Source of the DNA: Amblyornis subalaris
Lineage: Eukaryota; Chordata; Aves; Passeriformes; Ptilonorhynchidae
NCBI GenBank assembly: GCA_018881555.1
Contig: JACAXG010000104.1
Coordinates: 2,936,654 to 3,000,653 of the forward strand
DNA length: 64,000 nt
Reading direction: 5' to 3'
How positions within the stretch are numbered: the stretch's first letter is position 1; each line of letters opens with the position of its first letter. Made by a program: the position numbers and the translations under genes. Positions 39,284 through 52,600 of the stretch are shown here, in pieces. The notes under the pieces are model-generated. The model saw only the letters and a list, made by a program, of their open reading frames with translations. It was not told where the DNA came from and ran no database searches.

Positions 39284-40468
39284 TTTCGTGGACCAATCAA
39301 GATGTAATAATGACTGTGGCTAAAAGCACCAAAATAGAGAACTGTATGTTTCAACCCTGCTATCCTTCAGTGTTAACCAACTAGACACACCTTCACCTCC
39401 CACTTTTAGGGCCAGTGTCTTTAGACTTCACACACGTGAAGAAATGGTACATACAGAGAGCTCAGCCTGTACTGAGCCTGGGAACCTGCCCCCCACTGTG
39501 CTGAAAGGACAGAAGCCCACCGAGTGTCTCTGTGGACCTTGGTCTCAGATGCCTGGCTAAAAGTTGTTTTAGGCAAAGGTGATCTATTTTCCTAGCAGTT
39601 CCATTCCGCACAGAAAGCTGGGCTGATGATGCTATGGGCTCCTGGGAAACTCTCTTCTTGGAAAAGACAGTTCCAGCCATAATCGAATGCCTTTTTATGT
39701 TAACACTCTATTTTGGACTGTATGAGTGGGGGAAATGTTTGCTCCATGGTTATAATACCAAATTTCCTTGCTGTACACTTCAGAGAAGAGCAGAAAGAAA
39801 GAACAAAAGCACTGAAGCACAAAACCTGTCCTAGGCCTTCCATCTTAAAATACAACCAGAGAGGAAAATTGTGATATGTGGGCATGCATGTTAGCAAGAA
39901 GACTTAAGGGCAAACTTCAGCTCCATTAAAACACAAAGAAACATCAGCCCTCCTGAGAAAATCTTCGTGGGCACAAGCGTATGTATTTATAAACGCAAAG
40001 AAATCAATTTCAACTCCGCTCACGCTCCGCAGTCCGGTTAAGCTCTACCTCCCACCTCAGCATGGGCTGTGAGTGACAGGCTCCAGCCTGCAGAAAGGAG
40101 GAAAACACAGTGGGAGAAGCTCGTAAAGGATGGATGCAAAGTCAATTGAGGTTAAAGACTGTGTCATCTTAGTTTTATGAAACCCAGAGAGAAGGAAGCT
40201 ATGACTATAGCTTAAATACACAAGACACTGTACCTGCTTTATAAAGCATGTGCAAGTGTGCAGCATGAGGGTAGCAATGTTCATGGTAAAGGATATTAAA
40301 GTCTGGCAAGTTCAACATTAAAATATAATTATTAAACATATTTTTCCTTCAGGGGTGCTGTACTTAGCAAAAAGCACACCCATAAAATGATGTGGCACTT
40401 TGTGGGATTCAGCATGACAAAAGCTATCCTTATAGGATCATCCTTAGTATAATGCAAACATATACTCT

Positions 40469-40516
40469 CCCAAAAAAAACCCCAAAACCAAAAAAAACCC
40501 CCAACAAAACAAACCC
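40469..40516 (+). repeat. A/C-only low-complexity tract
   Basis: Runs of seven or eight A separated by CCCC, CC and CCCCC, ending ACAAAACAAACCC. Similar but shorter A/C tracts occur near 3876 and 8030. Confidence 0.8.
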
Positions 40517-42580
40517 TAGAAAAATACACCTAACTCTCACCTGTAACTTCAGAATTTATACATTTGTGGAGTTTTCAAGACATTGAGCAATTTGATGCAT
40601 AATCTGTTAGCTTCTAGTTTAACATACTAGAATACTTAAAAGCCCTATTCATTTTCTCCTTCTATTCCTTCTTGATGTTTTTTTCAAAGAATGAATGCAA
40701 AAAAGATTTCATTCTTTTTGAAGTCATCAAGCATTCAAAATTTACAATTCTGTCTGGTTTACATCAAAAGATTCCAAGGATTAAAATTAGTTTATGCGCC
40801 CATTATACATACACACACACACAAACATGTATGTCTGTATAAATACGTAATACTAAGCAGCTTGTTAAGTCTTCACACAGCAACAAAACTAACCCATTTT
40901 GAAACTGCTTTGGTAGTTTTCAACTTGGATGCTGAGTCGTCCAAAAAGGTCCCTGTATGATATCCAAACTTAAATTTAAGTGAGTACAATCAATCAAAAA
41001 TCATGGTCAGAAAACAACAAAAAACCCCAATTAAATCTTCCATCTATGAAGAAATATACTCTTTCCATTGAAAAGGAGCATGCTGGTAATTCAAATAGTT
41101 GCTGGAGCACTTAAAAGAAAAGGATGCTGTCCAATCAAAAGGCTGAACCATGTGATATCTTTCAAAAAGATAATGCCTGGAAGAAACATAGAGAAAGGTG
41201 CTGAGAAATTACATCTTGAAAGTACACTTTGCACTTTAAGACTACAATAAACTTAAAAGTTTTNAAGATTACACACCCTTCACACCAGGTATACAAAAAG
41301 TAAAACTAAAGCCAAAAAAAACCACGTCAGTAATTTTTAAGGCAGAGTAACACCTTATCAAGGATGGTACTTCCCTGGCCTCATGACTACATTTAAGGGC
41401 TTTCCCCAAAACCATGACAGAAATCTGGCCACTGAATGCAGTTATCACACATCTGTTTCAATTTCTAATTTAAAAATTATATCTTTCTGGTGTTCTGTGA
41501 ACTGAATTTTAACCAGTTTATATTTTTTTATTTACGAGTCCTTTCTAAACAAGCTCCCCCACAAGTCTTTAATCACAGGCCTCTCCTTGGCTGTGTTGCA
41601 GGGTTTACCAAGGTTTCTTGTCTCAGAGAGACACAAAAACTGGACTTTTTCTCCGGATCAATTTAATTATGCAGAAGTTAGTAGTAAGACACTTTATCCT
41701 GCAATATTTAGTGACAATTGCCTCTGTCCACAGCTGAAAAGCCAACAAAGAAATGGATGTGACCTTTTTAATTTCACAAACAGCAGCAGCACTCAGTACA
41801 GCAGTGCCCACAGAGAGACATTGCTGCTCAGACTGTACTGGGGTGAGGAAAAGAGGACTTCTGGCTTGGGGCTGCAAGTTTCTGCAATGGTGTTCAAAAT
41901 TCAGAGACGGGAGATTGCAATCTGCTGAGAACTGAAAACTGTAATTAAAAATGGAAAGCAAATGACTTCTGAGGTTGGATAGAAGGTAGGACTAAAATTT
42001 GGAAAAATCAAGAGGATGAGATCCATTTTTATACCAGCAGTGGGATTAAAAGAGCAAGTGAGGGAGAAAAAAAAATGGCTGTGGAGTTTAGTGGCAGCAG
42101 AAAGGAGAACTGAACAGTGAGCAATAAGAACAGAAACACATGATGAAAGCAGCACCTGAATTTAAATCAGAAAAACAGGTTTATTATGTATTCTGAAACA
42201 TACATTATTAAGATTACTTCAGTAAGCAAGGAAAACCAACAGACACACAATTACAACCAATGAAGTGTTGTGCCACAATCACAACTGTATTTATAGCCAA
42301 AATATAAAACAAAACTTTGTCAGCAACAGGAAACCCTTTTTATGACTCTTAAAGTACTCAGAATAATTTTTTTTCCAGATGAACAAGATACTCGGGAAAC
42401 AGAAAAACTGTCAGGTCAAAAGTTGTGGGAGAACTGTTTCCAACAAAAATATCAGATGCTCCTGTAATACTGATGAACACAGAGAAAGGCTATAAAACTA
42501 TTTATTACAAAGGAAGGAAAGGAAAAGAAAATTTGCAGAAATCATCGTTCCCAAAAATCTCAGAAGAGCAAACAGGATGG

Positions 42581-42645
42581 AGAGGAGAGGAGAGGAGAGG
42601 AGAGGAGAGGAGAGGAGAGGAGAGGAGAGGAGAGGAGAGGAGAGG
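42581..42645 (+). repeat. (AGAGG)13 pentanucleotide microsatellite
   Basis: Thirteen uninterrupted perfect copies of AGAGG, flanked by GATGG on the left and AACCT on the right. It is translated in chance ORFs on both strands as low-complexity Arg/Glu/Gly or Ser/Pro/Leu repeats, which should not be read as protein. The purity suggests a length-variable locus. Confidence 0.97.
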
Positions 42646-43600
42646 AACCTGCTTTTGATCTGAGGCAAAATTAAGAGATAAAAAATACTCATTCCATCAC
42701 ATCTCTAAAATAATCAGTTGGGGTGGGTTTGGACAAGTTAGTTATGATATTTCAGTACTGACAGATTACTCATAGCTCCAAATGGAATTAAAAAATCTGG
42801 TTATGAGACCATATCATTACCTGTCATCTTAGATTGGCAAATATAAGCAAAATTCATCACAATTGGCCATCAATTTAAGTCCTTCTTACACTGCATAAAT
42901 CCAACCCATGCTATTTCAAGTGAGGTTACACTTGAAAATGGTAAAATCTGCATAAATGATAGGATAAAAATGCCACTGTCTTCTTACTTAGCAAGGCAGT
43001 TTTGATTTTGACTCATGATTTGGAATTTTTGTGGCCTAGGCGTGCACACTGCAGCAAGCCGTCTGTGGCTGTGCAACCCACTAAGTCCCCACACATGGGA
43101 AAAGCGTGAAAAAAATGCAAGCAAATGCACTGAGCAATCCTCAAAGGTCATCATTCCCCCCACTTAAAGGTTTCCAAAATAGTATCTCAATTTCTCCCAT
43201 TGCCAGTTCTTTCACCCTCCTGAGCTTCAACAAGCTCCACAGTTTCCTCAAAACAAGAAGATACTTNATACCAGCAAAGGATAAGATCATTTTCCACTTA
43301 TCAAAAAGAAAAGAAGCAGAAAACAGACTGGCTTCTTCTGGTGAGCCAACCAGGAGAGATGCTGCAGCCTCTCAACAGAAATTCATTTCCTTTTAAGAAA
43401 GAAAGTCTCACTGCAATGAGAGGACAAAATGCCTTATCCCTTGTGCTTAGCAGCATGATATTCTTGGTTAAATTTAGTCAGTGGAAAAGAGACAGAGCTC
43501 ACAATCATACCCGACCTTTTTATTTTGTAGGTGCAGGATTTTTAAGAAAATTTTGTTATATCATTAAAAAACGCAGTGATTCCTTTAATAAGCCACTTCT

Positions 43601-43650
43601 ATAAAATAAATTAAAAAATAAAAAATAATAATAAATAATAAATTAAAAAA
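43601..43650 (+). repeat. AT-only low-complexity tract
   Basis: Fifty bases made only of A and T, with irregular AAATAA, AATAAT and TTAAAAAAT units. It ends just before CTAACACTG. Confidence 0.9.
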
Positions 43651-46600
43651 TCTAACACTGCAAAGAGCTGTTGTAACACCCCTAAACAACTGCAGCACAG
43701 CAGCTGTAACCNTGTCCTGTTTCCAGTCTCTGGGATCCAAACAGGAAGCCTATGCCCTTACCTGATTGAAAAAGCAGCCAGTCCCTGAGATTTTAATCAA
43801 CCTAAAGCAACAGATATTTTCCTTCTTTTCCAGTTTCCTGGGATGCTTCCTGGCCCATTCAGGAAAGCAGTACGGCGAGCAAGTTTTTCAACAGCAGCAG
43901 TACCTTAATTTTCCACATTAAAGACTGCTACTTGCCCTGTTACTGTATTTACTTTTGGCCTAGGTGTGACAGCTCAGGCTGGCTTGTGGACTGAAACAAC
44001 AAAATCCCGCCCCTGCCAAGGGTGGTTTATGAGTGTTAGCCTCTCATCAGGCTGCATTTTTCAGCACTCCTCGAAAACCTTCACACTATTTTGAGATGAG
44101 GAATAAGAAANAAGAGATGCACCAGTCACGTAAGAGATGTAATTATGCAAACCTATATGAAAGAACTATACAAACTTGGCAACCCACCACATCAACTCCC
44201 TAACCTCCACCAATTAGGATGTTGCCACTAACAGAAAGCAACTCTTGTGGAGTCCCCCCCATTTGCAGTTCTGGCAAAATGTCTCAACCCCAAGAAGCTT
44301 TTGAAACAGTTTTGTATTTCTTCTCCTTTCCATAAGGAGAATGAAAATGTAAAGAAAGATGAAACAAAGGCCAAAGAGCAAATTCCACCTGTTCTGACAC
44401 ATGCAGCAGCTGAACTAATGCCCATGAATCTCACAAGAGACAACACAGACACAACTCCCAGTCATTCTTTCTGCTCTTCCTCTTGCTGCCTCTGCAAAAG
44501 ATGCATTTATTTTCCACCAGCTCCTGCCTTACCAAGTGTGTACCTGATTAGTTCAGCATAATTTGAACTGAGCCCTTGTATTTGCACTAAGCGAAAAAGC
44601 ACAAGGCAAGTGGATCAAAGGTGAGGGCACTCTTTGTAGTTCCTTGCACTATACTGGCAGGAAATGAGGCCTCTTTGGTTCAGGTCCCATCCTACAGCCC
44701 ACCTTTGAAGTATTTAACAGTGTCTTTGTAACAGGACAGATTTTATGTCCTTTGCCAAAAGCCTCCATCTCCCCATACTCAAACATAGAACATCCTATAA
44801 CTGCTGCTGTTTTCATCCCCACACTATGCCGTTTCAGCCAGTACTGAACACTAACAGACACCTTTCCAGGACACCAAATGCACAACACCAAGGGTAACAA
44901 ATGTAGACACCCACCCAATTCAAAGGATCAGTAAATAACGTAATATACTCCTTGGACAAAGAGAACAACAGCAAAGTAACATTAAAAGTATTAAAAGTAC
45001 CCCCACTTCCCAACAAGGATTTATTTGTTGAACTACATTTTTGAGGGAAATTTCAGGGCAAGAAGTAGAAGTTTTCTGGAAGAAATATCTTGTACACACT
45101 TCTTCAGAGCATTTAGGGGAGTAAGGTATAAGGGGCCCTCAAACATTCCATTTTTTCCCTATTCTGAGACTCTAGAAAAGTCCATCAACTCTCAAGTTTT
45201 TTTCTTCAACGGAATTTTTTCTCCTGTGCTATGAACAAATTTGCAAAAGCTTACATATAACACATATTCAAGTCCCTACTGTTAGTTGCATGTAATTCCT
45301 TAGGGCAGAAAAAAACAATGCACATCTATTTTTAATCACCCTAGTTTATTAACTAGTGAAGGAAACAGCAGCTCAGCTACAAACAGCATGTAAGTATATT
45401 AGTCTCCACAAGCCAACAACAAAAAGCCATGACTTCATTGAGCTTATTTCATGTTTTCTTCTTCAGGCAAGCAGAAAGAAGCTCTCATTGTACCTGAGTG
45501 GAAGGTAAAGATTCACAGTTCTACCATGAGCTCACCCAAAACCACATACATCTGCTTGGCACCTCCTGCCACCTGACTGTATTCAGCTTCAGCCAGCCCA
45601 GCTGGGGTGCACTCACAGGCACTTCAAGATTCACAGGTGCAGCCACCAGCAGTTGGCTGATAAAGAGCTTGTGCAAATACTCCTTTCGCAAGGAGCTCTT
45701 TAGATCAAGCGCCGTGCTATAAACCAGCAACCAAAGTTTCTCCTGAAGCCCAAATGCTGAAAAATAGACCTAATGCATGCCTGTTCCCATCTGTGGCAGC
45801 AGTTCCACCGAAATTACTGCCTCCCATGCAACAGCAGAGACGGGGAGCTACTCAGTGTATTTCTGGTGTGTTCCACAATTTGGCAAACTGTAACCCAAAG
45901 CCTACTTCGTCACATTTTCTCTGGTTTTATATTATTGTTTTATACCATATAGCCTCTCCTCACTTGCTTAACTGTTGGCATTGTGCTCTAAAAGATGTCT
46001 TCTCTCTCTGAAGCACTGATGCCGTTTGCAGGTTACAAGAGCAACCTCTGTTTTTTCCTTTCTAAAATAAATATGGTCACATAGAGGAAATTGTTTTAAA
46101 AAATTTAAACTATTCAAGAGTGAACAAGCCCATTGTTTGGAGAGGAGACTTCAGGGCAGCAGCACGCTACCGTGACTGTGCTGTAGAGCATCCATAAAAA
46201 TCCTGTGGACTGCAAGGGTTTGAGATTGGCATGTGCTGGGACACGGAGAAGGGACAGAGCATTCCCATTGTTTAAATGTAAACAATAATAATAATAGGGT
46301 TTTGTAACCTAGAGAAGGAAGCAATCTAATGTGGAAAACAGNTGTTATTACTCTGCTTATGACTCCTTGTTCCCAAAAAATATGCTGGGTTACTTTGTAA
46401 CACTGAAGGGGGTAAACTGAGGTGACCTGAAACTGGGCAAAAGGCTGAGACCCCATCTGATAAAACAGGCCTGGGAATACCTGTTCTCTTTTTTACATTG
46501 GAAGCATGCCAGAGTGGAAAATACCGGGTGGAGGATCCATAACTCTTGTGACCATGAGATCTTTATCCTCAAACCCCCAGACAAATTCCAGTTGTTTAGG

Positions 46601-49600
46601 CATTAAACTGGATTTACTGCCAAATGGTGGCTTATGCAGCTTCAGGGAGAAAGCTGAGTCCAAGCGCATGATCCCCAGAACGCCCTCCTGACACCTCAGA
46701 ACCTGAAGGTTCATTACAAGTTTTTCCAACACAAGTTCTCTGCATACAGTGTAATTTGTATTTAGACAACTGAATACAGAAAGAAATTTCTAGGGCTGGG
46801 CCCCTAGTCCTTCTTTTGGCAAAGGCAAAGAAACAGGCTTTGTTGGGAGCCACTAAGACAGCTCTTGCATTTTTAAGCTTTAATATTATAGGTCACTACC
46901 AGCAAACCTACTTAAATGTTTTCAGTGATCGTGGCGGCAGAGCCTGGGCTTGTGCTGAAGGTGCACGTTAATCATACTAACCAGCTAACCAGCTTAGAAC
47001 ACCTCAAAAAACTTGGCATCTTGAATTTTTTTTTTCNAAGGAAGGGATTCCTAAAATAACTCTCTGAAGGCAAATGACAGCATCTGCAAAAATTATTATT
47101 ACAACTTACCTTNCAGACAAAGAACATAATTTTCAATAGCTGGAAGTCAGAAAAAAAAATCAGAGAAGGAACCAAGGTCAAATGCTATCAACCAAAAGGG
47201 GAAAAGTTTACACTGAAAGTAGTAGATACCACCTGTACTTGTACCTGAAGTCCTTACACAGTCTTTGACAGCCATCACGGTAGATGACACAAATCATTAC
47301 CTGTGCCCCACATGCACAGTCAAGTTAAAATGTCTGAAGACACTACCGGAGTCCTAGAGATTAAGATGGTAGAAGCTAGAGAGTTTGAAAGGAGAATTGA
47401 AGGAGAACTGTGTGCTCTCCAGAAGGATGTTTCAAGTTTCTGTTTCAAAAATGCATCTATAAAAAGCAGTATTAAAGTTTGTCTAATGTAAAAGGATAGA
47501 GGCAATATCTTGAATTCTTCATTTCACATACTACTGCTCTTTAAAAACAACTGACCGATTGATTCATACCCACTTTCTCATATGCACCTTTGGAATCCAC
47601 CAAAGAAGGTGAGAATTATGTGTTTGGGTAAAGCAGAGAAAATGTTTATTTTTTAATCATGATGTCTTAGGAATTAAATAGTATTCTGCTGCACAGACTT
47701 CACTGCATGAAACAAGTTCCTTGTGTTTCATGAAAGCTAATCTTTCACCTAGAAAAAGGACAGAAATTTATATTGCATCTTTCCTTCAAATAAAAGCCCG
47801 AAAAGCAAGTAGCTCCTTCCCCAAAAGCCGAAGAACACAGATAAACAAGTTCTTCAATTAGCTCTCTGACACAAAATCATATAAACCACATGTCACATAC
47901 TGTGGAGATTTCTAAAGTGATTTGCCAGAGAAATCAATCAAAAGAGGAAATAATTTGGATAATTACTCATCACTAAGGCAACTAAGTGACTCTATTAAGC
48001 CTGTCCATCTGAAACTCCTAATGGTTCTCAGAATATAGCCCTGTCCAGATTTAGATTACTGTAGGTAATTCACACATCACAAGAGTTGTTGTAATCCAGG
48101 ACAAGTCTAAGAAAAATTGTCACCAGAATTGTACTAGACAATTTTTAGAAGTGTACTCTTGACTAACCACTCACATGTGAAATTATAGAATCACTCCCTC
48201 CCAACTGCTCCACCAAATGCTATGGTTTGTTAAATGGACAAAACTCCTTACTAAAACACAACTGCAAGCCATTCCACTGAGGCCTTCAAGGTCTTCTTCT
48301 AACATGGTCCCTGGACTCACTTTTTTGTGGCCTTAAAAAAGTTCATTTAAAAAAGTTCCAGAGTTGACTAGAAAATTTGAGATTACAAGTAAGTGTAAGA
48401 CTGATTAAAATAATTAGATGAGGCTGAGACTCACTGCATGCTGTCAACAGTGCATGTGGAAAAATCTCACATTTTTTCCATCTGGGGCTAAGAAGGGAGA
48501 AGAAGCAGCCCCAGACAAGATTCCCAGGTCCTTCAGTTAGTTCCTTGGCCTCACTCAAAAAGGAAAGAATCAACTTACTCAACAGCCTAATCCCTCACCC
48601 TGAATTGTGTGCAAGTTGATAAACTCACAGTCAATGACACCAAAGACTGCTGACAGATACTAACAAAGAGTAACTATATGTGAAAACTAGAGTTGTCAGC
48701 AGCCATTGGCCATTTTTTTCAGAAAAAACCACCAACCAACAAGACTGTGGAAGGTTTCATGCCATACTCGAGTCCAAGTGCAAGAAACAGCAACTCTGTG
48801 TGATGTTGGATTAACTGCTGACTAAAACAGAATCTTTATGGTTGTTTTTTTTTAAATCACTGAGGAAGAAATGAAACACATAAAAGTTGCCTTGATCTCT
48901 GCCTCCTGCTTTGGAAGAAAACATAGTGGCTCTGAAATAAGATAAATAAGTAAATACAAGAGCTAGCTTCAGTCANGAAGTGCTGGAAATCTTACAATAA
49001 ACTTTGATCCTTTTGACTTAGTGTGCTTCAGCACAAGGCTATGTGTGTTCGACCTTTTCAGGTAGGTTTAGCCTCAGAGGTTAATTTGAAGATCACGTGG
49101 GATTTCATTAAACACTGGAAGCATACACAGTATGAGGAAGTAGTGCAAACTGTCCTATTAAGCATGACTTCAGTAGAACTAAACAGATTGCAACAGCACA
49201 AGAGAATGGTAACTTTTTGAAAGAACAATGAAGAAGATAAAGGGAGTAAATAAAACTACATCCTGGCTTCAGGACTGGTTCTGCCCAGAGAGTAAATATC
49301 TACTTGTTGACAAGTCTCCACGTGGAAAAGCAAAAGTATGTTCTAAGAACAGTAAGTCATTTTTACTCTAAATTATTGGAGCAAAGTCTCTCACATTATT
49401 GATCAGGGCAACCCTCANTTCTTTTTTTCACTATTGAATTTTTTTTTTCATATATTCTTCAGTGGCCATGAAAGCAGGAAAAATAGAAATTCCTACTAGC
49501 TCACTGCCTATGATGGTACTAATGTATATAGCTACTGCCTCTAATCAAATGGGCTTTTCAAATCGCACTAATGGTCAGGAAGACATTTTTTGTCCATTTC

Positions 49601-52600
49601 AAGAGTCAAAGGCACAGTCAGATTTTGTTTTCTGAGGACTCATTTTACATGTACTGAAGTAACGGAACTGTTTTTCATGTTTTTTTCCTCCATTCACATG
49701 CACAACCCTTAGAAAAGGTCTGTTCCCTGTAAGAAAACTCATAGACAGCTTAAATATTAGCAAACAGGGAAAAAGAGAAAATCACANGCACCACAGGATG
49801 CTGGGGAGGTCCACAGGGCAAGGGAACGGGCTCATGGAGCTCAGTCAGCATGGATCTACTAGAAGAGGAGCCTAGAGGCAAGGTCTTGTATTGCCCCTAT
49901 GTTTGAGTGCATGTCTCTCACTCATTAGAAAGACTCCTAAAAGTCTTTGTTTTCTTGGAAGAATCATCATCCAGGAGAAGTCTGTATATCAGTATCCCAG
50001 AACATATTCCTTCCTTATTATGCACGCAGATGGAGAAGTAACATTCTTTCCTCCAAATTAAGGCACCAAAGATTCGAAAATAGTAACTTTTACAACACTG
50101 CAATTCAGAATGTTCTAATTTTATTCAAATAACTTTTTTAATACAAAAAATAGGAAATAATAAGCAATTTCAGGAATCTTGAGNGGGACTAATCTCATAA
50201 ATCTGCTGATGATTTTATCCTTTTTAGATATTTCTGCTTTCTATCACAGTATGCATCTTAATGTGATTGTAAAATATACTCCTCAAATCATGCATTTCCT
50301 TCACTTTTACTTTTTAAAACAAAGAGTAAAGATTTCAAAATTTAAAAAAGAAAAGCAGAAAAAAGTGTTTAAAAAAAAGGAGGTTAAGGTCGCTCAGATT
50401 TATGGGACAATTCAATACAGACACGTAAGTGAAGGAAGAAAAACATTTGCCAGTGTTGCTGAATTGGTATCTGAATAGTAACAACCTCTTTATCTGAAAA
50501 CATACTGAACACATCCCTATTAAATTGTATGATGATGCTCTGAAAATTATTTCAAGGAAGAAATAATTCACTTTTGATGGACATACTACTTGGGAACTTT
50601 TCTGTCTTCAGAAGGATGTCAGTTGTGACTGGTTTTGCTGATGTGCTCACTTTTCACCAAGTAACTTGTCTGAGCCAAATAAATCAATTAAGTACATCAC
50701 AGATATTAAATGGTAACAAGTTTGAGGAATGCTATCTGAAAAGAAAGAAAGGTCTATAAAAACCTTATATGAAAATTTAGACCCTAAAATAGCTAATGTT
50801 TAACTTTGTTTAGAAAAAAGGTTCTAAAATAAAAACCAAATACTACCATTTGCCACTCAGACTCTCCAATGACATGGATCCTATGAGCAGTGTGTTTTCA
50901 AGAATTGATGACCTAGCAAAATTTATATTAAGACTCTTGAAATACATGGGGGTTTTGGCACATATAAAACAAGTTTTAAATGCTTTCAAGAGCACAGTCG
51001 CAAGCCACACACCTTACACACCCCTGAGTTAGCAGACTATATAGGTCTGTTTACATTTACAAGATCTAGGAGTTATTATAAGTTAAGCCAACTTACCCTG
51101 CGCTACAAAGTCCAGCCATGAACACCATTCTGAGAAAAAATAATAACTCTTCATTTCTGCTACTGAAATTCCTCTCTGATTCATCAGAAGAGAAGGGTCC
51201 ACTTTTCTCTTCCCCTGCTCAGAACAAACTGCCCCGAGAAGAGCTTTTGTATTACCTGAACTTTGTTCCATAAATGCAACAGGTGGCACAAGACGACTTC
51301 ACAAATATATTTTCCACCACTAATGCCATGGTTCTTGTAATTATCTCTTTAGTGTTCTCCCCTCGTGACCCCACCCTGAATATTTACAGACTGCTGATAT
51401 ACCCAGTGTCTGACACAGCATATATAAGCATAAGCCCTAAGCATATTTTCACTCATGTTAGGCTTTAACAAGACAAAGCAAAGATATTCGCAACGCTATC
51501 TGGAACTACTCATATTGAATTGCTCACTCACAGGTACAATTTATCACCTCTGCTATGGATTCACACCTAACTCTCTTCTCCCTCTTTCTGATCAAAAAAG
51601 TGCAGGAGCATTTCAAGCAGGACAGGTCAATCAAAGTCTCAAGCACGGAAACCCAGAATATCAAATGAGTCCCTTTTCAACACATTTATCCAGCCAGCAA
51701 ACAAAGGTGTGAATGCAGCAAACAGTGAGCACAGCCTTACACACCTGGACCTATCTAGTGTGGGGACTAACAGTAATAAAGTTGTCGTGGCAGACTTTAA
51801 CACTGACCAGAAATGTCACTGTTTGCACAGGCTCCAGGCAGGCTTTGGCTACACTGAAGCCTTCAGGTACATAAACATTTCTTCTATTCTTGTGTGTTCA
51901 GTCTGACATCTCCTGCTAGCCTGCCTGTAAGCTAACTCACTCTCCCCATACAGGAATGCCCAATATCCAACNGAAATACAGCTTCAGGAAAAGATGTACC
52001 ACATCCCCTTGGCTGACAGAGATGATGCAAAAGTGCTCCTCCTCTAGACTCTTCTTCACTCTTAGTGGTGGTCTATTCAGCTTANGGATTAACGAAGCTC
52101 TGTCTGACTCTTTTACTACAAAGCTCCATTAGTATGAGACACCCACATTACAGTGCTGCTCACTGTACCTTTTTGCAGAACTTCTTTGGATTGGAAGGAT
52201 CCTGTGACACAGTCTCCTCAGCCATCCATTCATCACATGCCTAGAGCTACACACAAAAACAAACTGCCTCAGAGCTTCAGTCATCTTCATCAGAAAACCA
52301 ACCTGAATCCAGAGGGAGAAGATGCAGACTACAGGATGCCTCCAAAGATACTCCCCATCCATACTATAGGCAGCACAGACTGAAAACAGATGTCTCTGGC
52401 ATCTCTACTTGCCAGACTTGTTTTACAGCTCTCGGTACCAGCTGACCTACTGTTCCCATTTGCTTAGAGAAAGCGAGAAGAGGGAGAATCTCGAAGCATT
52501 GTCTGTGAGCACTACACCCAGATGCCCATCACAAAGGGCCACAGCACATCAGCACCTTGGAAAATCTTCCCTGCTGATGGGAGACAGGTGTTCCCAGAGA

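Noticed and set aside
46493..46732. Region open on both strands (79 and 61 codons), GC-richer
   Set aside because: No recognisable protein and no convincing splice sites. It could be a conserved non-coding element, but the sequence alone does not show it.
51413..51428. TATATAAG on the plus strand as a promoter
   Set aside because: Isolated word without CCAAT, GC box or following gene; expected by chance in a window of this size and composition.
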